Origin: Tetrapyrgos nigripes
Taxonomy: Eukaryota; Basidiomycota; Agaricomycetes; Agaricales; Campanellaceae
Length of the DNA: 64,000 nucleotides
Assembly: GCA_013368315.1 (NCBI GenBank)
Contig: JAACJM010000011.1
Span: 496,001-560,000 of the forward strand
Direction of reading: 5' to 3'
Shown here: in pieces, positions 55,867 through 64,000 of the stretch
Layout of the letters: every line of letters starts with the position of its first letter
Position numbering within the stretch: the stretch's first letter is position 1
Program-made: the position numbers and the translations under genes
Notes under the pieces: generated by a model
Told to the model about the DNA's origin: nothing
Databases searched by the model: none
The model's input: only the letters and a program-made list of their open reading frames with translations

Positions 55867-57780
55867 TTGGATAAACTGGCTCCGCATCGTCCCTACAACC
55901 TCAAAATTGATCTTGTCAAGGGTGCAGCTCCACTGATTGCCCGGATTTATCCAGTATCCGACAGGGAATTAGGAGAATTAGGGAAATTTATCGACAAACA
56001 TCTGACTATAGGTTCTATCAAACCTTCATCTTCACCCTTTGCGGCTCTGGTCCTCTTTGTGAAGAAGAAAAGCAGAGCTTTGGCTTTGCATTGACTTCTG
56101 TGGCCTCAATGCCATCACAAAGAAGGATAGGTATCCGCTTCGGCTATTTCCGAGCTTTTAGACACTCCCCGGTGTGCGAAAATCTATACCAAGTTGGATC
56201 TCCGTCACACTTACCACTTGGTCCGCATCGCCAAAGGGGATGAATGGAAAACCGCTTTCCGGACCCACTATGGATCCTTTGAATGGAAAGTGATGCCTTT
56301 TGGTCTCAGTAATGCTCCCGCTGCTTTTCAGCGATTTATCAACAACATCCTCAAGGATCTCCTCAACGTCACTGTCATCATCTATCTCGACAACGTCCTG
56401 ATCTATTCCGACACTGAGGAGGATCATCAGAAACATGTTTGCGAAGTATTCCGTCGGCTCCGAGAGCACGGACTCTTCATCAATCCCGAAAAATGCTTCT
56501 TTTCTGTTGATACCATGGAGTATCTGGCTACATTCTCTCCACTGAAGGGTTAACGATGGATCCTTCTAAAATCCGAACTATCCTGGAATGGCCCATTGCT
56601 TGGAAGGTCCGGGATATACAATCTTTCCTAGGCTTCTGTAAGTTTTACAGACGCTTCTTCTTCAATTATTCGGATATTGTTGTACCCCTAACTTGTCTCA
56701 CGTGAAAAGCTATCCAGTAGAAATGGACGCAGGCATGCTAGGAATCTTTCGATTACCTTAAGCACGCTTTTACTTCCGCTCCAATCCTTGGTCATTGAGT
56801 TCCGAACCAAAAGATCATCGTCAAAACTGATGCTTCTGATTACGCTATTGCCACAATCCTCTCTCTCCAGTACAATTCCAGAGAGATTCATCCCATCGCA
56901 TTACATTCACACACCTTACAATCTGCCAAACTCAGTTATGACGTTCACGATAAGGAATTGCTTGCCATTTTTGAAGCATTCCGAATCTGGCGACACTACT
57001 TGGAAGGTTCGGGTTATCACCTGGAAGCTGACAGACAAACCGAGCGCACCAATCAGACACTTGAGCAGTACATCCGGATCTATTGTTCTTACCAACAGGA
57101 TAATTGGTCTTTCCTATTTCCCATCACTGAGTTCGCTTACAACAACGCTCCGAGTGCTTCCACTGGAATCACACCCTTCTTTGCAAATAAAGGGTTTCAC
57201 CCAAACTTAACGGTTCATCCCAACTACAATCTTGCTTCCGAGCATGTCCGACATTTCGTTGTCAATCTTGAGGAACTTCATGGTTTCCTTCGGGATGAGA
57301 TTCGGGAAGCTCAGAAACGTTACAAGGTACAGGCCGACAAACGCCGTCTGGATTTATCAGAGATCCCCATCGGTTCTGAGGTTTTTGTGTCTGCCGAAGA
57401 CATAAAAACTACAAGACCCACTCTGAAGTTCTCCGAGAAATTCCTTGGTCTATTCAAAGTTATCTCTCGTCCCAGCTCTCTTTCCTATGCCATAAAGCTC
57501 CCTGACTATCTCTGTGGGATCCACCCTGTTTTCCATGTGTCCCAACTTGAACCCGCTGTTCCCAACACGATTCTGAATTGTATCTCAGATCCGCCTGCTC
57601 CAGTCGAGATTGAAGGTGAACTTGAATATGAAATCACCGAAATCTTAGACTTGAAAATCGATCAGCGCCATCGGAAATGTCCTCTACTATATTTGGTACA
57701 GTGGTCTGGTTATGAAGGCACTGACAAAGAATTTTCCTGGCTTCCCACGGATGAGCTTACAGGTACCATCAGAAAATTCC
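55867..57780 (+). pseudogene. Ty3/gypsy pol: reverse transcriptase, RNase H, internally deleted integrase, chromodomain
   Basis: RT: YNLKIDLVKGAAPLIARIYP, then after a shift [20 protein letters not shown] and [18 protein letters not shown]. The catalytic box reads [11 protein letters not shown], where the YxDD second Asp is Asn (codon 56392-56394). RNase H: IVKTDASDYAIA and HDKELLAIFEAFRIWRHYLE. At about 57021-57030 the frame runs from EGSG straight into YHLEADRQTERTNQTLEQYI. The last RNase H part, the HHCC zinc site and the first two integrase acidic residues are therefore deleted in frame. The remainder (FAYNNAPSASTGITPFFANK) leads to a chromodomain, YLVQWSGYEGTDKEFSWLP (about 57690), which in chromoviruses directs insertion to heterochromatin. 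Confidence 0.9.
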
Positions 57781-58042
57781 AAACAAACCCGGTCCTATTC
57801 CAATTTCATCTTAATCCTTATCTTTCTGACGTTTTCTGTCCCTTCCAGCGCTCTTCATTAATTTTGATTTATTCTATTTTTTTCTCATTTTCTTTCCTTT
57901 TAGTCCGATTGCATCTTAACTTCACTCGAAATTTGTTCCAAGAAAATCTTTTGCCCATCCCAGTCCGGTCAAGTATCCATTACAAAAAATCTATATACAA
58001 ATGTTCATGTCCATCGTGTCCGGCGCGCATCCATCCCTTTCC

Positions 58043-58972
58043 TCAATCTTCCTCTACTACTGCCTTTGATCTCGGTTTCTTCCCCTTTCCAAGTGATTCC
58101 AGCATATTCAACAATCTTGCCTCCATTCCCGTCCATTCCTCGTCCTCCATTCTGGGAAGCATGATATCTGACGCTGCTGCGATCGCCTCTATCACATTCC
58201 CCATATGGATGAGGTGACGGAGTTGGGCCAACTGTATGGCACAAAGGGTTGAGACATCGGGAATGATGGCTTTCCAACCAGTGAAGCTACACCCCACGTG
58301 TGATGCCACGCAGGACTCGCAAGCACGTTTCCCGTTGCCTTGGGACGTGCACTCCAAACCAAGCCGGGTACACCGGGAACACCGCTACACAAAATCAAGG
58401 TCACTATCCAAAGGTAGAAAAACGGAAAAGCAAACATACCTCAGCATACGCCTCTCCCTTCTCCACCTCAACCGACTACTCGGTCCAGGATTCGCTTTCC
58501 TCTTTCCTCTCACCTTTTCCAACGGGCCTGCATCAGAATGCTCCACTTCCATCTCTGTGCCCTTTCTTACCCATTCCTCCAGCCGCTTCCTCTCCTCAAC
58601 CTCCAACTCCTCCTTCTTCGCCTTTTCCCCATCTTTCCGCTGCTCCAACCACAAATCCATCAACTCCACAGCTTCGTATTCCTCCATCAGAGCTTCATGT
58701 GCTTGTCGAGCTAAAGCTGATTCCATTAGCATCCGTGGAAAACCCAATTCAAAACAGGTCACATACCATTTTTATTTTCCTGATGGACCCAATGCTTTTC
58801 CATCACCCTCATACTATCATCGATCACTTTCTCCACCAAAGGTTCGGGATGCACAGGAGCCGGAGGTTTCGCATTGGACGTTGCCTATTCGGTCATATAC
58901 TCTGTCAGGAGCATGGAAACATCAAGGGGAACATAGGAGGTGGTGGAAGACATTGATAACGGTGAAGTTGGT
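58043..58972 (-). pseudogene. Antisense cysteine-cluster gene within the gypsy 3' region
   Basis: On the minus strand, exon-like segments run ARQAHEALMEEYEAVELMDL then WLEQRKDGEKAKKEELEVEE (58720-58440). A GTATGT...GTAG intron (58439-58385) follows, then RCSRCTRLGLECTSQGNGKR and ACESCVASHVGCSFTGWKAI, ending at 58043 after LNMLESLGKGKKPRSKAVVE. The C-x2-C-x5-C...C-x2-C-x6-C spacing recalls a zinc cluster. Similar antisense cysteine-cluster frames occur in other agaric gypsy elements as far as I recall. The splice leaves a phase mismatch, so this copy may be broken or the border may differ. Confidence 0.5.
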
Positions 58973-59230
58973 TTTGCCCTGCTTCCGAGGACTTCTCCCT
59001 TTTATACATTTTCAAATTCACACACAGACCATCCTTATTGTTTCCTGTTCATTTCGTTACCAATTACTTAATTTAGAAACCATTCACAATCCCGATCGTT
59101 TCCATTTGTTTCCGATTCCATTGTTCATTTTCCAGGGTTCCCCCTTTTTCTATTTTTCTTCTATTGTCTTTTCAACTTCATCCCGACGGATTACTATTTG
59201 TTTCCATGCCTCTCAAGGGCTCGAGGCCTA

Positions 59231-59242
59231 AGAGGGGGATAC
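59231..59242 (+). other. Polypurine tract of the gypsy element
   Basis: AGAGGGGGATAC lies immediately before the 3' LTR, as required for plus-strand priming. Confidence 0.7.
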
Positions 59243-59864
59243 TGTAAGATATATGCCTCCGTACATCTTTCCGACCGTATCCGATTGTTTTCCGAACTTC
59301 TCTTTCTTTTATTTCGAACTTTACTTCCTTCCATCCTGAACACTTTCCAATCATTCGTTTCCGATTTCATATCCGAGCTCCACTATTAATCTCCACAAAC
59401 GGATCCCATCTGGGAACCCATGATTCATTTCGGATAACTACCGGATAGCTCATATCTAATCTCCAAACTTACTCCACTTCATCTCCAATCTGTTCCACTT
59501 TGTTTCCACTTCGTTCTGCAGTACTCCATCCATCTCCAATAGCACCATGTGCTTTTCCTTTATTTCCAAACCATCCCTATCTTACTCCTCTTCATTCCGA
59601 TAGTTTCCGAAGTAGTACTTAAGCTAGCAACTTTGTAGTAGATAGCTTAAGTCTAAAATCAAATTAGCTGGTCTCCTAACTTCATCCGACTTCAGACAAC
59701 ATGGTACCATCCTAACGGATTCCATTCCGTGTCTTCCTTATACTTCGATCTCAGAGACTACCAGTTCCGCCCAGATTCATCTTTATCTTTTCCCAAAACC
59801 CCCAATAAGCCTTCCGCTCGGGTCTGACGTGTTTCCTAACGCTAGGATCCACCCGGACTTAACA
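59243..59864 (+). repeat. 3' LTR of the gypsy element
   Basis: 622 bp, same ends as the 5' LTR, with a 12-bp insertion and scattered transitions. It is followed by the GAAAC duplication. Confidence 0.9.
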
Positions 59865-59869
59865 GAAAC

Positions 59870-60396
59870 AGAAGAAAGTGACAAATCCACCAAACCTGTC
59901 CAACCTTCTGAACTTATGTGCAGTCTGTAAAAACAGGGTACAAATAATCTCCCACCTGACCCTGTAGTACCCCTCGATTTAGATGACCTGTTCCGAGATT
60001 GTTTTGATGATCAGGGTCCACCACCCAATGAAAATATTGATGATAGAAATGGTTCCATGATCCTGGTGCACACCAACCTTCTGATCCAAATGACTCTGAA
60101 ACAGAATCTACACAATCTCGTGAACCGACTCCACCACCTGCACCAGAACCACCTGCTCAAGTACCTGCAGATCCTGTACCTGTACAAGGTCCTCAACCAG
60201 TTAATCCACACAATGTTGATTTAACTACTGGTAGATTTAAAAATAGAGAACCTAATCCAAATCAGACTAGATCTTCAGATCGTCAATCTAGACCAAATTG
60301 GAGAATTACAGATCCAAACATGCAACACAGTAGAAATACACCACATGGTGGATGGACTAGAGTAACTCCTGGAGTAACTCATTCACAATCTCGTTA
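59870..60396 (+). pseudogene. Ty1/copia integrase-RT linker (resumes after gypsy)
   Basis: Pro/Gln/Asn-rich translation (SREPTPPPAPEPPAQVPADP, NREPNPNQTRSSDRQSRPNW, HGGWTRVTPGVTHSQSR), typical of the variable linker between copia integrase and reverse transcriptase. Coding signal ends at TAA about 60396, where another insertion begins. Confidence 0.65.
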
Positions 60397-61911
60397 ATAA
60401 GTAGTCTTTGGTAAATATGTACTTTATGTACTAAAAACCCAAAAACCTTTATATAATCTTGAAAGAAGACAAGGGTTCCGAGTAGTCAGAGTACTCAAAG
60501 TCTCAACCAATCTTGTACTATAAGTACTTTTGTGGGGGTTTTGATAACACTTTTGCGCTAGCGCATGAAGACACAAATATAACACCAAATGGACTAACAA
60601 GCCCCAAAGATCTAACACAGCCTTAGTTCAAAATCACAAACACATACACAAAGACCAAAGGTCAAACACAATAAGTTCACAATTTTATAACCACACTTGT
60701 TAAATTTTATAGACACTTGTTATAACCAACACACAATTTATACTCTTTTGGAGTGCAAGGTAAATGATAGAAGCTTTAGTCCAGTGTTTCATGTTTCCAC
60801 TAATTACTAGCGAAATCCGGTACTCTACAGTACATGGCTTGGGTAGCTACTAGTAATTCCTGGTCCTTTTATACTACCGGTAGCTTTAATTTGAATGTCT
60901 GCAAAAAGGTACGCAAAGAAAATTACAAATGCACAATAAAATCGCTAGTGGGGTCTACCTACTTCCCTCGTAAGTAAAGTGCTGCTATATCGGGTATCTA
61001 GAAACTGTCCGTTCATTATCTAAATTTTGGTTAGGGATTTCTTTAGTCCCTCTTGCTTAATCCGTCTCATTATTCTGAGTACCGCTCTGGTTAGCGCAGC
61101 CAGTATTGCTGACACACCAAGCTCCACCTATGACTAAAGTATCCACTAGCGCACCTTTCGCTAGGAATATACACGTGTAGCCGTAGTTTCTTTAGGCAGC
61201 TGTTATTCCCATCATTCAACCTTACTCGTCTAGCACTAGGCCTCCCCTGACTAGGTAAGTAGAGTCCAGCTCTATGTAGCACTTTATTCTACCTTCCTAG
61301 CATTGTCCTACACTCTTCAATGCTTTTTCTAGTGTTTGTTGAGCATATAGTCCCAATCCAGAAATACTGTTACCCATTCGGGTCGTATTCCGATCTTTCG
61401 GATCTGCCGTGTTCTAGTGCTTCTATCCTCTATATCTCTTTATAGAGTGTCCCGCTAGGCGTCCCTTCTTCATAGTTAGATTCCTGACGTTTCTAGGGTT
61501 CTATACATATACATATTGTCCTACTTCTGCCCACAGATGCTCTGTAGGATCCCATAATATTCCTCCAATACTCTCAGTACCTTCAGAATCCACTGATCTC
61601 ATAGATCTAGACCCTAGCGAGGCTAGTTCCGAATGTCCAATACCGCTATAGCCTTTCTGATCAGCCTTCGGCCAAGGCTTATAGTCCCTTGGGACCTCTA
61701 TCTATATCATTACTTGGGTCTGCTATTACCACCTTCGATAATATACATCTATCATAGTACTTAGAATGAGCATACCCATCCATAAGCACTTAATTGTTAT
61801 TATATTATCACTTTTCTAGTCCGCTAGGTTTTAACTAGCAGCTCAGGGCTCACTCTAGTCCTTATATTCCCTTAAGAGATGTCAATACTGCTTTATTATG
61901 GACTATGCTAG
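60397..61911. mobile_element. Unclassified 1.5-kb non-coding insertion in copia
   Basis: Copia coding sequence stops at about 60396 and resumes at about 61912. The sequence between has no coding potential, is AT-rich and has many CTAG/GCTAG words. I found no convincing TIR, LTR or target duplication. It may be a solo LTR or a composite of fragments. Confidence 0.45.
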
Positions 61912-62629
61912 GTGTTTTACTATCGCAAATTTTGTCTGGCGTATCATCGTGCTACTCATCCGCAAACTGTAACAGATCCAACTCCATCTAGTTCTCAAGT
62001 CAGAGAAGAGAGTGACAATGAAGATCAATCTGAAACAGAACCAGGACCTAGTGGAGAAATTGTGGAGTTTCTTGAACAAGATGTTTTAAAACAACATGTA
62101 CAAGAAGGGGGAGTACGGTTACAAAATTATCTCTTATCGCAGGTGTTTGTAAATAAAAAGCAAGGAAGTTCCTCTGCAACACCTCTTTTTATTCACAATA
62201 CTCCTATTGCTTTATTGGATGAATATCCATATCACCATGATACCAATAGAGATCCAGATCCAAAAAATAACCAAGATAAAATTACAAAAGATCTGATAGA
62301 CTATTGGGATAATTAGACATTTGTGCAGCACTGGACATCAACAAATGATTTCAGGAACACTCCAAAGCATCTTAGGACGCAATGGGAAGAAGCTTGTCAA
62401 TATGAGATTGATCAATTGAAAAAACGAGAAGTCTTTGAATTGGTAGATCTTCCCAAAGGTTGTAAACCAGTCAGGTGTCATTGGGTATTCAATATAAAAT
62501 CAAACAAAACAAAACAAAATGTGCACGACTTGTTGCAAAGGGTTTTTCCCAGACAGAAGGAATTGATTATAACAATGTTTTCAGTCCAGTAGTCTGCTTT
62601 GAAATGGTTAGACTGTTACTTAAGAACGT
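61912..62629 (+). pseudogene. Ty1/copia pol part 2: linker and start of reverse transcriptase
   Basis: YRKFCLAYHRATHPQTVTDP is followed by an acidic linker, then WEEACQYEIDQLKKREVFEL and VDLPKGCKPVRCHWVFNIKS, the canonical beginning of copia RT. After a one-base shift near 62520 it continues CARLVAKGFSQTEGIDYNNV and FSPVVCFEMVRLLLKN. It is cut at 62630 by an LTR-like repeat. A TAG at 62316 also interrupts it. Confidence 0.8.
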
Positions 62630-63041
62630 TGTCACTTAGCAAAGAACCACCCAAGTCACACGATGAACAAGATAAATTGACAAGTTACAGTGAGACGAGA
62701 GAGAGAGAGATGTAGAGAAAGAATAGAGGCGAGGAAAGGATGAGTAGCTGACTATGCTCAACACTGCACTGTACTGAGAGCAGAGTGGAGATGAAGTGAA
62801 CAGACTAAGGAACTAACTACAGGTTCTTTGGTATATATATGAAAGAAGTGAATTAAGAATAAGTGAATAAGTGAGAATGTCCATGGAGATAGGAATTGGA
62901 GGAGATAAATGATGTACATGTCAGATCGAGTGATGGTAACTGTAGACAGAGAAGATGATGATGGGAATATGAAAGAAATGAATAGTAGTCCGTGGAGTTA
63001 AGAAATGAATAGGGAGGTGAATAGAGCAGCGATTCGTGACA
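62630..63041 (-). repeat. LTR-like repeat TGTCAC...GTGACA, copy 1 (reverse orientation)
   Basis: 412 bp bounded by TGTCAC and GTGACA and inserted in RT. Its reverse complement begins TGTCACGAATCGCT and shares a long collinear stretch with 63629-63843 (GCTC, CTATTCA, ACAGTTACCATC, CTATCTCC, GACATTCTCACT). No 5-bp target duplication is visible, so a solo LTR formed by recombination or a rearranged copy is possible. Confidence 0.6.
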
Positions 63042-63628
63042 CTATAGAGAATTGGGAGATCAAGGCACTAGACGTCCAAAGTGCTTTTCTCTATGGACTT
63101 CTTGATGAAGAAATCTATATGACACAGCCAGTTACGCAAGGCACTTTATGGTCTGAAACAAGCAAGCTTAGCCTGGTGGGCTGAATGCACAAAGTATATG
63201 CAATCTTTAGGCTTTAAGCGCTTACATTCAGATGCCAGCATATATATATATATTATGAATGGCAAAACCATAATAGCCATCATATATGTAGATGATGTGT
63301 TATGGATGGGTTCAGATTTGCAATTATTAAGCAGATTGATGAATCAATTCATGGCTAAATGGGAATCTCGTGATCTTGGAGATGCAAAGGAATTTTTAGG
63401 CATGTGCATAGAACATGATCAAAAGAAAAGAATTCTTACTCTCAATCAAGAAGACTATTTAGAAAAAGTCATAAAACGTTTTGGTGCTGAGAATATGAAA
63501 CACACAACAACGCCTATGCCACAATCATATATTCCATCAGCACATGATGGTAATGTTGATACCAAAGTTAGAACTCTGTTCCAACAAGTGATTGGCTTGA
63601 TCCTTTATCTTATGCTTGGTACTCGACC
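63042..63628 (+). pseudogene. Ty1/copia pol part 3: reverse transcriptase catalytic region
   Basis: ENWEIKALDVQSAFLYGLLD then EEIYMTQP (first catalytic Asp region) is followed by a small deletion with a shift and LRKALYGLKQASLAWWAECT. Next come LGFKRLHSDASIYIY, IAIIYVDDVLWMGSDLQLLS (YVDD intact) and LGDAKEFLGMCIEHDQKKRI. Homology ends at LYLMLGTRP, cut by a second LTR-like repeat at 63629. Confidence 0.85.
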
Positions 63629-63843
63629 TGTCATGAATCGCTCCCGACCTATTCATTTCCTTTCTATTCTTTTCCCTTTATTACCTATTTCCCACTCCAT
63701 TCACTTTTAACCCCATAAACATCAACCATTTCTCATCATTGTCTATAGTTACCATCTCTACAGATCTATGACTCACACTCTTATCTCCTCCGCTTCCTAT
63801 CCCCACAGACATTCTCACTGTCAATCATTCCTTATGATCCAGT
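63629..63843 (+). repeat. LTR-like repeat, copy 2 (forward, 3' truncated)
   Basis: It starts TGTCATGAATCGCTCCCGAC and follows the reverse complement of 62630-63041 for about 200 bp. It then diverges where the Tc1/mariner-like end begins. Confidence 0.6.
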
Positions 63844-63844
63844 A

Positions 63845-64000
63845 CAGTGGGTCAAAAAATTGTCCACATGTTTCGCATTTTTGGAAAGATTGCCAATTTA
63901 AGCAATACTGAGTAGAGATATTAAAATGTGGTCAGTGATGGGCAGAAAGCCCTTGATAAACGCTACAATATTCTGTCTGTTTTGTCTTATTTGGCTTAAA
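63845..64000 (+). mobile_element. Possible Tc1/mariner terminus running off the window
   Basis: TA is followed by CAGTGGGTCAAAAAATTGTC, which resembles Tc1-type ends (CAGTG..GGCAAAAAA). No transposase frame within the 156 bp available. The other end lies outside. Confidence 0.45.

Larger units (their letters stand above)
52989..59864 (+). mobile_element. Ty3/gypsy chromovirus-type LTR retrotransposon nested in copia
   Basis: Two direct LTRs (52989-53597 and 59243-59864) start TGTAAGAT and end CTTAACA. GAAAC is duplicated outside them (52984-52988 and 59865-59869). The polypurine tract AAGAGGGGGATAC precedes the 3' LTR. Inside are gag, protease, reverse transcriptase, partial RNase H, the C-terminal half of integrase and a chromodomain, all with stops or shifts, plus an antisense cysteine-cluster gene. 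The 3' LTR has an extra 12 bp (GTTCTGCAGTAC, near 59513). The rest of the LTR differences look mostly like C/T or G/A changes. Confidence 0.95.

Noticed and set aside
62630..63041. Intron in copia RT
   Set aside because: It is bounded by TGTCAC/GTGACA, not splice signals, and a related copy in the opposite orientation lies nearby.

Overview
The window reads as a transposon-rich stretch of a basidiomycete nuclear genome, most likely an Agaricomycete. The reasons are short GT-AG introns of about 40-60 bp, a CxC2/KDZ-type transposase, an agaric-type HAM1-like gene, a Helitron with a fungal Rep-helicase, a chromodomain Ty3/gypsy element and a pogo/Fot1-type element. No bacterial operons, rRNA or tRNA genes were seen. 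Host genes are few. Most are lineage-specific hypothetical genes or broken copies of conserved genes.

Layout. 1-8.4 kb: a gene-end fragment, a non-autonomous DNA transposon (1442-2707, 7-bp target duplication), an 80-bp micro-palindrome, and a divergent pair of spliced hypothetical genes (3535-5211 minus, 5477-6109 plus). 8.4-11.4 kb: an intact-looking pogo-type transposon with TA target sites. 13.4-21.2 kb: a Helitron Rep-helicase interrupted by a few one-base shifts and stops, with a C-terminal cysteine-protease-like domain. 22.4-25.8 kb: three small hypothetical genes. 26.2-30 kb: a HAM1-like gene in two pieces around a 1.9-kb intrusion. 30.1-34.1 kb: a KDZ transposase gene with two TGA stops and a duplicated 3' end. 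34.9-39.5 kb: a broken CDF zinc transporter split by a repeat, then a broken mitochondrial ATP synthase subunit g gene.

40.06-49.08 kb holds the most striking object: a 9.0-kb element that starts CACTG and ends CAGTG, with a 3-bp GAA target duplication. Its terminal inverted repeats are nearly identical and about 1.28 kb long. Each carries nine imperfect palindromes. The centre is about 6.5 kb of a 9-bp minisatellite (GTCTGC plus three variable bases) whose orientation flips at about 47,382. No transposase is encoded. Every unit carries one CpG site, which appears as CpG, TpG or CpA. All six frames are nearly stop-free, so the giant open frames here are a consequence of the repeat.

49.7-64 kb is a nest of retroelements. 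A decayed Ty1/copia element is split by a complete-ended Ty3/gypsy element (52,989-59,864, target duplication GAAAC), by a 1.5-kb unclassified insertion, and by two copies of an LTR-like repeat. The window ends inside what looks like a Tc1/mariner terminus.

Shared theme: many of the disabling changes in the transposons fit CpG to TpG/CpA transitions (CGA to TGA stops; YLDD to YLDN in the gypsy reverse transcriptase). This suggests cytosine methylation of repeats in this genome.
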